Source of the DNA: Rhodobacteraceae bacterium IMCC1909
GTDB taxonomy: Bacteria > Pseudomonadota > Alphaproteobacteria > Rhodobacterales > Rhodobacteraceae
Length of the DNA: 64,000 nt
NCBI GenBank assembly: GCA_030704425.1
Contig: JAPDHM010000002.1
Location: 868,001-932,000 of the forward strand
Direction: 5' to 3'
The position numbers and the translations under genes are program-made. The notes under the pieces were generated by a model. That model was not told the DNA's origin. It did no database searches and saw only the letters and a program-made list of their open reading frames with translations. Shown here in pieces: positions 1 through 7,342 of the stretch (position 1 is the first letter of the stretch; each line of letters opens with the position of its first letter).

Positions 1-509
1 GCACAGTTGACCAGCGCCTGCGCACCGGTCGCCTTGGCCTGTGCGTTTAACGCCTTTGACAACTCCTGCCCCCAATAGGCATAAAGAGATCCGCCGCGAT
101 CCGTTTTCAGGCGGCTGCCCATTTCAAGCCGGTAGGCTTGGATTTGATCCAAAGGCCGCAAAACACCGTAAAGCCCAGAGAGAATGCGCAGATGCTCCTG
201 TGCCCAGCGCATATCATCCTCGCTGAAGCTAGCCGCTTCCATGCCTTGGTAAGTGTCTCCCGCAAAGGCCAAAGCGGCGGGACGCAAAGCTTCATCCGCT
301 GGCTTGTCCGCAAAGGCCACAAAGCGCTTGTGGTTCAGCCGCGCAAGATTTTCGCTGATCGACATCAGCTTTTGCAACTGAGGCACCGAAAGATCCCGCG
401 CCGTTTTCGCCAAGTTCAAGGCATCAGCAGAAAAATCTGGTGTGGTGACATCTGAGCGCGGCGCCTCTGACCAGTCCAGCTTTTTCGCCGGTGAAATACA
501 AACCAACAT
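1..509 (-). CDS. yaaA: Peroxide stress protein YaaA (DUF328), 3' end outside the window
   Basis: The reverse strand from the ATG at 507-509 reads MLVCISPAKKLDW, the hallmark YaaA amino terminus, and stays open for about 169 residues to the window edge. The usual length is about 250, so the carboxy-terminal third is missing only because the window stops. YaaA proteins limit free intracellular iron and oxidative damage to DNA and protein during peroxide stress. It lies downstream of recQ on the same strand, 37 bases away, so co-transcription is possible; a shared DNA-damage role is an inference from position only. Confidence 0.9.
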   Translation of the reverse strand, partial: MLVCISPAKKLDWSEAPRSDVTTPDFSADALNLAKTARDLSVPQLQKLMSISENLARLNHKRFVAFADKPADEALRPAALAFAGDTYQGMEAASFSEDDMRWAQEHLRILSGLYGVLRPLDQIQAYRLEMGSRLKTDRGGSLYAYWGQELSKALNAQAKATGAQALVNC

Positions 510-546
510 CGTGTGTCTCTCCTCTGAACCCTTAACCTAGAGCAGT

Positions 547-2592
547 CTAGGCAGACTGCAAGATTTCTAAAAAGGCCAAGCCAAAACGTTCAGTGCGGGC
601 GGGCGTCATTCCGGAAATTTGCGCCAATTGTTCTAATGAGCTTGGTCGCCTTTGTGCGATCATACGCAGGATTGCGGTCGAACAGCTCAACGGTTTTTCC
701 CCATCAAAGGCCCCACGGGCCAATTGCAATTGCCGCTCTAGCAGCTGATCAAAAAGCTCCCCCTCTGGGCGCCCGGCCATTTTGCGCCGTGCCGGGTGGA
801 CTGGGGGCTGCTCTCCTGTGATCACGGATAGAAAGGCCTGCCCATAGCTTTCCAATTTCTTCGCCCCCACACCACCAATTGAGGCCATTTGATCCAAGTT
901 CTGCGGGCGGCGTTCTGCCATTTCAATGAGGGTTTTATCATTGAAAACAATATAGGCCGGGACTTTCTGTTGTTCGGCCAAAGCGCGCCTCTTGGCTTTA
1001 AGCGCGGATAAAAGTGGCGCATCTTCCTCTGACACCAAGGATTTGACCGCGGGACGCCGTTCTTGACCTGCGGCGGTGATGCTGTCCTTGCGCAACTGAA
1101 TTTGAGCCTCCCCCTTCAATAGGGGCCGGGCGTTCTGGGTGAACCGCAAACCCCCATGGCGCTCTGGGTCTGGGCGGATAAGATCAAACCCCATCATCTG
1201 CCGAAAAATCGCCTGCCATTGCGCCTTGCTGATGGCCTTTCCAACCCCAAAGGTCGGCAATTCATGATGGGCGCGTTGCCGTACTTTATCAGTGGCATTG
1301 CCACGCAATATATCAATCAAATGACCTGTCCCAAACCATTCTCCGGTGCGCAAAATGGCCGATAGCGCCATGCGCACCGGTTCTGTTCCGTCAAAAACTT
1401 CAGGCGGCGCATCGCAAAGATCACAATTGCCGCAGTTCGATGCTGTTTCGCCAAAATAGGTTAGCAATGCAGATCGGCGGCAACTCAACGCCTCTGCCAA
1501 ACCCAACAAAGCATTGAGCCGCGCATGATCTGCCATTTTTCGATCCGCAGGTGCCAGCCCTTCATCAATTTGCGCACGGCGCAGGCGAATGTCATCTGCA
1601 CCAAAGAGGGTCAAAGTCTCAGCCGGCGCGCCATCACGCCCACCTCGGCCAATTTCTTGATAATAGGACTCAATGGATTTGGGCAAATCCGCATGGGCCA
1701 CCCAACGGATATCCGGCTTATCCACCCCCATACCAAAGGCGACAGTGGCCACAACGATGAGGCCATCTTCTTGCTGAAACCGTGTTTCGACAATTCGGCG
1801 ATCTTCGGCATCCATACCGCCGTGATAAAAACAGGCCGAATGCCCCGCCTCGCGCAGCGCTTGTGCCAGGGTTTCCGTCTTGGCCCGCGTGCCGCAATAG
1901 ACAATGCCTGACTGCCCCTTTCGGGCCGCTGCAAAAGCAAGAATTTGTTTGCGCGGTTTATCCTTAGCGGCGAAAGCCAAATGGATATTGGGGCGATCAA
2001 ACCCATGTAAAAAGCTTGCCGGGGCCTGCCCATCAAATAGCTTGTTGACGATTTCTGCTTGGGTTTCTTCATCGGCTGTAGCGGTGAAGGCGGCGAGCGG
2101 GACATTCAGTGCCCGGCGCAACTCGCCAATCCGCAGATAATCCGGGCGAAAGTCATGGCCCCATTGCGAGACACAATGCGCCTCATCCACTGCGATCATC
2201 GACACGCCAACCCGCCGCAACATCCCCAAAGACGATCCGGCCGCCAGCCGCTCTGGAGCGATATACAAAAGTTTGAGGGTGCCTTGCTCCAACCCTTCCC
2301 AAACCGCATCTGTCTCCTCGGGCGTATTACCGGAGGTTAGAGCCCCCGCTCCGACCCCGGCGGCCTGCAAAGCGCGGACTTGGTCGCGCATCAAAGCAAT
2401 CAGTGGCGAGATCACCACCGTCACCCCGTCGCGCATCAAGGCGGGCAACTGAAAACACAAGGACTTCCCACCCCCAGTGGGCATTATAGCCAGTACATTT
2501 TGCCCTTCCGTAACCGCACGCACAATCTCCTCCTGACCGGGACGAAAGGCATCGAATCCGAAGACATCCCTCAGAAGGGTGGTATAGGGCAT
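547..2592 (-). CDS. recQ: ATP-dependent DNA helicase RecQ
   Basis: A 681-residue superfamily 2 helicase that unwinds DNA 3' to 5' in recombination and fork repair. Walker A (MPTGGGKS) sits at residues 37-44 and the DEAH box at 136-139, followed by the RecQ signature CVSQWGHDFRP. A zinc-binding cluster CRRSALLTYFGE...CGNCDLC follows near residues 365-390, then the winged-helix region. The carboxy terminus carries two similar HRDC-like modules, one around the phrase IGGVGAKKLESYG and a second ending in ARTERFGLAFLEIL, which makes the protein longer than the roughly 610-residue enterobacterial form. The ATG at 2592 is the only start upstream of the conserved region. Confidence 0.96.
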   Translation of the reverse strand: MPYTTLLRDVFGFDAFRPGQEEIVRAVTEGQNVLAIMPTGGGKSLCFQLPALMRDGVTVVISPLIALMRDQVRALQAAGVGAGALTSGNTPEETDAVWEGLEQGTLKLLYIAPERLAAGSSLGMLRRVGVSMIAVDEAHCVSQWGHDFRPDYLRIGELRRALNVPLAAFTATADEETQAEIVNKLFDGQAPASFLHGFDRPNIHLAFAAKDKPRKQILAFAAARKGQSGIVYCGTRAKTETLAQALREAGHSACFYHGGMDAEDRRIVETRFQQEDGLIVVATVAFGMGVDKPDIRWVAHADLPKSIESYYQEIGRGGRDGAPAETLTLFGADDIRLRRAQIDEGLAPADRKMADHARLNALLGLAEALSCRRSALLTYFGETASNCGNCDLCDAPPEVFDGTEPVRMALSAILRTGEWFGTGHLIDILRGNATDKVRQRAHHELPTFGVGKAISKAQWQAIFRQMMGFDLIRPDPERHGGLRFTQNARPLLKGEAQIQLRKDSITAAGQERRPAVKSLVSEEDAPLLSALKAKRRALAEQQKVPAYIVFNDKTLIEMAERRPQNLDQMASIGGVGAKKLESYGQAFLSVITGEQPPVHPARRKMAGRPEGELFDQLLERQLQLARGAFDGEKPLSCSTAILRMIAQRRPSSLEQLAQISGMTPARTERFGLAFLEILQSA

Positions 2593-2607
2593 AACAGGTC
2601 TGATGGG

Positions 2608-2886
2608 TCAGCGGCCGTAATAGGCCAAAGTATATTGCAAAGCGGCTACGATCAGCAGCGCGATCAAAGGCGTCAAATCAAGCCCGCCCATATTTGGCAG
2701 GAACTGCCGAATACGGCCATAGATCGGATCTAAAAGACGGTTCAACCCCGACCAAATCTGCGCAACAATGGGCTGATAAAGGTTCAAAACATTGAAAGCG
2801 ATCAACCAACTCATGATCAAATGGGCAATGATAAAGAACCAAATGACGTTCAAAACCATGTAAGGTATCGCGAAAATAGGAGCCAT
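2608..2886 (-). CDS. YggT family membrane protein
   Basis: A 92-residue protein starting at the ATG at 2886 (MAPIFAIPYMVLNVIWF). It has two hydrophobic segments, at about residues 8-30 and 70-88, separated by the family motif region LNRLLDPIYGRIRQFLPN. YggT proteins are small inner-membrane proteins linked to osmotic tolerance and, in some bacteria, to cell-division or photosystem assembly; the exact role here is not evident. A longer reading frame upstream exists but its extra residues are basic and unlike the family, so the internal ATG is preferred. It ends 15 bases before recQ and probably shares its transcript. Confidence 0.88.
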   Translation of the reverse strand: MAPIFAIPYMVLNVIWFFIIAHLIMSWLIAFNVLNLYQPIVAQIWSGLNRLLDPIYGRIRQFLPNMGGLDLTPLIALLIVAALQYTLAYYGR

Positions 2887-3028
2887 GTGAAACCTCGACA
2901 GAATACGTTTGCTTTTACCTAAGCGCTTCGGCCCCCATCGGCAAGTCGCTTGACAGATCGGGTTCAAAATCATGGGTTGACCTGCGGGCCTGCGCGCTCT
3001 TTTGTGACCAAAATTTGGAAAGCCTTCT

Positions 3029-3568
3029 ATGTACCCTTTCGTCCGTCTCGCTTGGCAATTTTTCATTCACCGCAAGACGGGCTCGCTTGCCATTGGACAA
3101 ACCCACTATAGCACGCATTACTGCCTGCCTTGGGACTTGGATCTTTGGCGCGAACTCAACAATGGCCGCACCCTGTCGATCTATGACATGGGCCGCCTGC
3201 CCATGGCGCGTCGCTCTGGCTTATTAGCGATTTTGAAACGAAAGGGCTGGGGCCTCACCATAGCCGGCAGCTCCGTACGCTACCGCAAGCGCATCCGTGT
3301 GTTTGACAAAATCGAAATGCGCAGCCGCGCCCTTTGTGCCGATGCGCGGTTTATGTATCTGGAGCAAAGCATGTGGGTGAAGGGAACCTGTGCCGGGCAC
3401 GCGCTTTATCGCACCGCGGTGACTAATGCCGATGGAATCGTGCCTATTGAAAACCTGCGGGCAGAACTGAACCCAAACACGCCCCTGCCTCCAATTCCCG
3501 AATGGGTCGCCGCATGGATCACTGCAGAGGACCTACGCCCCTGGCCACCGATGCAGGACACCCATTAG
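3029..3568 (+). CDS. Acyl-CoA thioesterase-like protein (THEM6-type hot-dog fold)
   Basis: A 179-residue protein of the 4HBT-like group related to THEM6. The region PWDLDLWRELNNGRTLSIYDMGR matches the family pattern of a D-D-N-x-H/N-x-N-N-G-R loop before the long central helix, and the following segment GLTIAGSSVRYRKRIRVFDKIEMR is the strand region seen in these proteins. Hot-dog thioesterases hydrolyse acyl-CoA thioesters; the substrate cannot be told from sequence. The ATG at 3029 begins MYPFVRLAWQFF, typical of the group. The gene is divergent from yggT across a 142-base spacer and precedes the UMF1 transporter gene by 59 bases. Confidence 0.75.
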   Translation: MYPFVRLAWQFFIHRKTGSLAIGQTHYSTHYCLPWDLDLWRELNNGRTLSIYDMGRLPMARRSGLLAILKRKGWGLTIAGSSVRYRKRIRVFDKIEMRSRALCADARFMYLEQSMWVKGTCAGHALYRTAVTNADGIVPIENLRAELNPNTPLPPIPEWVAAWITAEDLRPWPPMQDTH

Positions 3569-3627
3569 GAAACCCTTGCTTTGGCCATTTCTCTCAGCCA
3601 AACTTGAAGCATTATTAGGGGCGCCAT

Positions 3628-5007
3628 ATGTCGAAATCAACAACAGAGCAGGCCATTTTAGTCAAACGCGTGCGCGGCTGGATGATGTTCGACTGGGCCA
3701 CGCAACCCTTTTACACCCTTGGTTTGACATTCATCTTTGGGCCCTATTTTGCCGGTGTTGCCGCAGAGCATTACCTGTCCAGCGGATTGGATCCCACCAG
3801 CGCCAAAGCCAACGCGCAATCAATATGGTCTTGGGGTCAGGCTTTGGCCGGCTTTGTCGTTGCGATCATAGGCATTCTTGCCGGTGCCTATGCCGATAGT
3901 ACCGGCCGGCGGATGCCTTGGATTTGGGCCTCCTCATTGGTCTTTGTAATCTGCTCTTGGATGCTCTGGTACATGGTGCCAGATGGATCTGCGATGTGGT
4001 CCTCTTTAATCTTCTTCTCCATCGCCTTCATCGCCGCTGAGCTCGCGCTTGTATTCACCAATGCCATTCTCCCCAGCCTAGGAGACAGGCGGGAGGTCGG
4101 AAAAATCTCAGGCAGTGGCGCCGCACTGGGCTATGCCGGCGGTATCATCAGCCTATTTATCATGCTATTTTTCTTTTTTGACGAAGGCGGCAAGACCTTT
4201 CTGATCGGCTTGGATCCCGGCTTCGGGTGGTTGGATGCCCAAAGCCGCGAAGGCACGCGGGCGGTCGGCCCCTTGATCACGATTTGGTTCGTCATTTTTA
4301 TGCTGCCATTTTTCCTTTGGGTGCAAGAAAGCAAGGCCCCCAATCGCCAGGGCGGGTTGCAACGATCGCTTGCGGACTTAAAAGACACGCTCAAGAGCAT
4401 GGTTAAACGGCCTAGCCTCTTTGCCTTCATGGGCGCGCAAATGTTCTATCGCGACGCCCTCAACGGGCTTTATGCCTTTGGTGGGGTTTATGCGGTTTTG
4501 GTCCTGAGCTGGGGGCAAACGCAGCTTGGTGTTTTTGGAATACTCGGCGGATTATCCGCTGCAATTGTCACCTGGATTTCGGGAAAATTTGATCGGAAGC
4601 TGGGGCCGTTGCCCGTGATTTACTTTCACATCTATGTGCTGATCTTTGTCTCACTTTGCATCATTGGCATGTCCAGAGACAGCTTCTTCGGTCTGGCCTT
4701 GCCGGAAGGCTCCGCACTGCCCGATATCATTTTCTACATTTGCGGTGCGGCCATTGGTGGCTCCGGCGGAGGGATTTATGCCGCCAGCCGCTCCATGATG
4801 GTGCACCACACCAATCCTGACCGTCCAACCGAAGCCTTTGGCCTATTTGCCCTCGCCGGAAAGGCCACCGCCTTTTTGGCACCGCTTCTTATCGGTTTAT
4901 TTACCTACTTGCTTAACGATGCCCGCCTAGGCTTTGCTCCCGTTGTGGGACTGTTCGTCTTAGGGATGCTTTTGCTGCGCTGGGTGAACCCAAATGGAGA
5001 TCAATAG
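3628..5007 (+). CDS. MFS transporter, UMF1/Atg22-like family
   Basis: A 459-residue polytopic membrane protein with about 12 hydrophobic segments. The opening phrase RGWMMFDWATQPFYTLGLTF is diagnostic of the UMF1 family, whose fungal relative Atg22 effluxes amino acids from the vacuole. A loop DSTGRRMPWIW after the second helices corresponds to the MFS signature. Substrate of the bacterial members is unknown. The next gene, mepA, starts two bases after the stop, so the two are translationally close and may be one operon, although a functional link between them is not evident. Confidence 0.88.
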   Translation: MSKSTTEQAILVKRVRGWMMFDWATQPFYTLGLTFIFGPYFAGVAAEHYLSSGLDPTSAKANAQSIWSWGQALAGFVVAIIGILAGAYADSTGRRMPWIWASSLVFVICSWMLWYMVPDGSAMWSSLIFFSIAFIAAELALVFTNAILPSLGDRREVGKISGSGAALGYAGGIISLFIMLFFFFDEGGKTFLIGLDPGFGWLDAQSREGTRAVGPLITIWFVIFMLPFFLWVQESKAPNRQGGLQRSLADLKDTLKSMVKRPSLFAFMGAQMFYRDALNGLYAFGGVYAVLVLSWGQTQLGVFGILGGLSAAIVTWISGKFDRKLGPLPVIYFHIYVLIFVSLCIIGMSRDSFFGLALPEGSALPDIIFYICGAAIGGSGGGIYAASRSMMVHHTNPDRPTEAFGLFALAGKATAFLAPLLIGLFTYLLNDARLGFAPVVGLFVLGMLLLRWVNPNGDQ

Positions 5008-5009
5008 AC

Positions 5010-5930
5010 GTGAGACCGATTGTCGTCAGATATTTTTTTGCACTGGTGCTCTTCGCAGCCTGCCTGCCCTTTGCGCTTCAAGCACAAACGCAATCTGACC
5101 GTCCGCAAGCGCGGACAGATCGGGCTATGACCGTGGCTGCAAAAACCCTTTTCGGTGCGGCTGAGATCGGATCAAAACATGCATCCGAATCCTTTGGAAG
5201 CTACGCTAAGGGCTGTTTGGCCGGCGGGGCCGCTCTGCCAGAAACTGGCCCCACATGGCAGGCCATGCGCCTATCACGAAACCGAAATTGGGGACAGCCT
5301 ATCACGATTGACTACCTACAAGATCTCTCGCGCAAAGTGGCCCAAAACACGTCTTGGTCGGGTCTTTACATTGGAGATATTTCTCAACCACGCGGTGGGC
5401 CGATGCTGTCAGGCCATGCCAGTCACCAAATTGGCCTAGACGCGGATATATGGCTACGGCCAAAAACGGATCGCGTTTTAACCCGGGCAGAACGGGAAGA
5501 GATTTCCTCTATATCCATGCGTCGAGCCTCTGGCGCTTATACAAATGACCGTTGGACAAAAGACCATGAAACAGTTCTCAAATTGGCCGCCTCAGATCCA
5601 CGGGTGGCGCGCATATTTATTTTCCCAGGCGCCAAGGTCGCCATGTGCAAATCAGCGACAGGCGACCGCAGCTGGCTGCGCAAAATTCGTCCTTGGTACG
5701 GGCATCACTATCATTTCCACGTCCGCCTAAAATGCCCAGAAGGCCAAGAGGATTGCATCAACCAGGCCCCGCCACCGCCCGGCGATGGCTGCAAGGAGGC
5801 GGCCGGATGGGTCAAACGTATCTTGACCCCCCCCCCACCTAACCCGAATGCCAAGCCGCGCAAACCTAAGCCGCCGATCACCTTGGCCAAATTGCCCCAA
5901 CAATGCAGCGCGGTTTTGTCAAACCTCTGA
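5010..5930 (+). CDS. mepA: Penicillin-insensitive murein endopeptidase MepA
   Basis: A 306-residue secreted peptidase that cuts the D-Ala to meso-DAP crosslink of peptidoglycan. It starts with GTG at 5010. A signal peptide (RYFFALVLFAACLPFALQAQ) ends near residue 25. The LAS-peptidase zinc motif is intact: SGHASHQIGLDADIW supplies His and Asp ligands, and HYHFHVRL supplies the second histidine motif. Paired cysteines CPEGQEDC follow. The carboxy-terminal part is proline-rich (runs of PPPP and PKPRKPKPP), encoded partly by a stretch of ten cytosines at about 5828-5838 that could be slippage-prone. Confidence 0.95.
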   Translation: MRPIVVRYFFALVLFAACLPFALQAQTQSDRPQARTDRAMTVAAKTLFGAAEIGSKHASESFGSYAKGCLAGGAALPETGPTWQAMRLSRNRNWGQPITIDYLQDLSRKVAQNTSWSGLYIGDISQPRGGPMLSGHASHQIGLDADIWLRPKTDRVLTRAEREEISSISMRRASGAYTNDRWTKDHETVLKLAASDPRVARIFIFPGAKVAMCKSATGDRSWLRKIRPWYGHHYHFHVRLKCPEGQEDCINQAPPPPGDGCKEAAGWVKRILTPPPPNPNAKPRKPKPPITLAKLPQQCSAVLSNL

Positions 5931-5997
5931 GGGCCCACTGTACGGAAATCGCTTGCAATATGTCCTATGGGCTCGTATCCGAACACGTCAAATCTGA

Positions 5998-6028
5998 CCA
6001 AGTCGCCGCTACCTTGGCTAAAAAACGG
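5998..6028 (+). promoter_or_regulatory. preQ1-I riboswitch controlling yhhQ translation
   Basis: The 31 bases ahead of yhhQ fold exactly as a minimal class I preQ1 aptamer. P1 is CCAAG (5998-6002) with CTTGG (6013-6017). The loop TCG (6003-6005) is followed by CCG (6006-6008), then CTAC (6009-6012), whose last C would be the ligand-pairing cytosine. The A-rich tail CTAAAAAA (6018-6025) precedes CGG (6026-6028), which pairs with CCG to make the H-type pseudoknot. Loop lengths equal those of the Thermoanaerobacter tengcongensis aptamer. The pseudoknot strand CGGA lies 7-8 bases before the ATG at 6037, so ligand binding should hide the ribosome-binding site and repress translation. Confidence 0.88.
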
Positions 6029-6036
6029 AATAAAAC

Positions 6037-6681
6037 ATGAAAACTCTCTATCTCCCTGGCATTCTTGCCATGGCTGCCGTCGTTGTGGCCTCCAACATCC
6101 TGGTTCAGTTCCTTCTTGGAGACTGGCTGACCTGGGGTGCATTCACCTATCCCATCGCCTTTCTCGTCACCGATGTGATGAACCGCGTCTACGGTGTTTC
6201 TGCCGCGCGTCGTGTGGTCTTTGCCGGCTTTGCCGTTGGTATTCTTTGTTCACTCATTGGCACGCAAGTCATGCTGCAAGGGGATGGCTATAGTTTCCCA
6301 GCGGTCACACTGCGCGTGGCTTTGGGATCTGGCACCGCCTTTCTGGTGGCTCAGTTGCTGGATGTTCAAATCTTCGACCGCTTGCGGCATGGCACATGGT
6401 GGCGGGCCCCTCTGGCCTCAACGCTGATCGGCAGTGCTGTGGACACCTTCCTCTTTTTCAGCATCGCTTTCTCCGCCCTCTTTAATGGACTGGAAACCAG
6501 CAATATTCCAGACTGGGCACAGGGTGCTGTGCCGCTGCTCGGCGCGGGTATGGAGTTGCCACTTTGGGCCTCGCTGGCCGTTGCAGATTGGCTTGTGAAA
6601 CTGTCCTTAGCTCTCATCGCTTTGGTGCCGTTCCGATTCTTGGTGCTATATCTTGTGGGACGTACAGCAAAAAATCATTGA
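6037..6681 (+). CDS. yhhQ: Queuosine precursor transporter (YhhQ/VUT family)
   Basis: A 214-residue inner-membrane protein with about six hydrophobic segments. The phrase YPIAFLVTDVMNRVYG matches the family motif in which a helix end carries TDxxNxxYG, and VALGSGTAFLVAQLLDVQIFDRLR matches the second conserved block. YhhQ imports queuine precursors (preQ0/preQ1) used for the wobble modification of GUN-anticodon tRNAs. The preQ1-I riboswitch directly upstream supports this function and indicates feedback control by the imported compound. The ATG at 6037 is fixed by both the aptamer geometry and the protein family. Confidence 0.93.
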   Translation: MKTLYLPGILAMAAVVVASNILVQFLLGDWLTWGAFTYPIAFLVTDVMNRVYGVSAARRVVFAGFAVGILCSLIGTQVMLQGDGYSFPAVTLRVALGSGTAFLVAQLLDVQIFDRLRHGTWWRAPLASTLIGSAVDTFLFFSIAFSALFNGLETSNIPDWAQGAVPLLGAGMELPLWASLAVADWLVKLSLALIALVPFRFLVLYLVGRTAKNH

Positions 6682-6740
6682 CTTTGTGTCTCTCTCTGGC
6701 AAGCTGTGGACAAATGTAACAGCTGAAAGGAGGTGATCCA

Positions 6741-6797
6741 GTGTCAAGAAAGGTATTGGAGAATGGAGTCGTAACAGGTTTGGAGGCGAATTTCTGA
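6741..6797 (+). CDS. Putative 18-codon leader peptide upstream of arfB
   Basis: A GTG-started frame of 18 codons (VSRKVLENGVVTGLEANF, then TGA). It is preceded by GAAAGGAGGTGATCCAG at 6725-6741, which is perfectly complementary over 17 bases to the conserved 3' end of alphaproteobacterial 16S rRNA and places GGAGG seven bases before the GTG. Between the stop and the terminator at 6870 lie two potential small hairpins (CTTGG 6805-6809 with CCAAG 6820-6824; GGTC 6836-6839 with GACC 6846-6849). A TTGACT hexamer at 6678-6683 could be a -35 element, with no clear -10. That it is translated is an inference from the ribosome-binding site; it could instead be a structured small RNA. Confidence 0.5.
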   Translation: MSRKVLENGVVTGLEANF

Positions 6798-6869
6798 GGC
6801 AACCCTTGGAGTTTTAACGCCAAGCTTGGGCAAACGGTCCTAAACGACCCGCCCTCCGCACAACTTTCG

Positions 6870-6898
6870 AAGGGCCGTCCTGTCTGGGCGGCCCTTTT
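6870..6898 (+). terminator. Rho-independent terminator between leader ORF and arfB
   Basis: AAGGGCCG (6870-6877) and CGGCCCTT (6889-6896) form an 8-bp stem with an 11-base loop, ending in a run of four T. It lies 73 bases after the leader ORF stop and about 22 bases before the arfB ATG, so it must be bypassed, or a promoter must lie within it, for arfB to be expressed from upstream. Confidence 0.8.
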
Positions 6899-6919
6899 CC
6901 TTTGTGGCATAGTAGCCCC

Positions 6920-7342
6920 ATGTTGCAAATCAATGACGAAATAATGATTCACGATTGGGAGCTGACCGAAAGTTTCACCCGTGCGCAGGGACCTGGAGGA
7001 CAGAACGTCAATAAAGTGTCGACCGCCGTCGAATTGCGCTTCGAAGCGGCCCGCAGCCCAAACCTCCCGGGCCCGGTAAAAACCCGACTCAAAAAATTGG
7101 CTGGCCGCAAGTGGACCTCCAATGGCGCCATAATTTTTCGCGTCGAAGACACCCGCTCACAGGCACGCAACCGAGAGATTGCAAAAGAGCGCTTGAAAGA
7201 GCTGATCCTTCAGGCTTTGATACGGCCAAAGCGCCGGATCGCCACACGCCCCACACTCGGATCGCAAAAACGCCGACTGGCAGGAAAAGTTCAGCGCGGC
7301 GTGGTCAAATCTCTGCGCGGAAAGGTGAAAGATGTCGAGTGA
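6920..7342 (+). CDS. arfB: Ribosome-rescue peptidyl-tRNA hydrolase ArfB (YaeJ)
   Basis: A 140-residue release-factor-like protein that hydrolyses peptidyl-tRNA on stalled ribosomes lacking a stop codon. The catalytic GGQ is at residues 27-29 in the context RAQGPGGQNVNKVSTAVELRF, and the basic carboxy-terminal tail (RRLAGKVQRGVVKSLRGKVK) is the part that enters the empty mRNA channel. The ATG at 6920 gives the usual start MLQINDEIMIHDWELTESF; an upstream TTG would add six unrelated residues and overlaps the terminator tail. Its last 11 bases overlap the start of the aminotransferase gene. Confidence 0.95.
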   Translation: MLQINDEIMIHDWELTESFTRAQGPGGQNVNKVSTAVELRFEAARSPNLPGPVKTRLKKLAGRKWTSNGAIIFRVEDTRSQARNREIAKERLKELILQALIRPKRRIATRPTLGSQKRRLAGKVQRGVVKSLRGKVKDVE

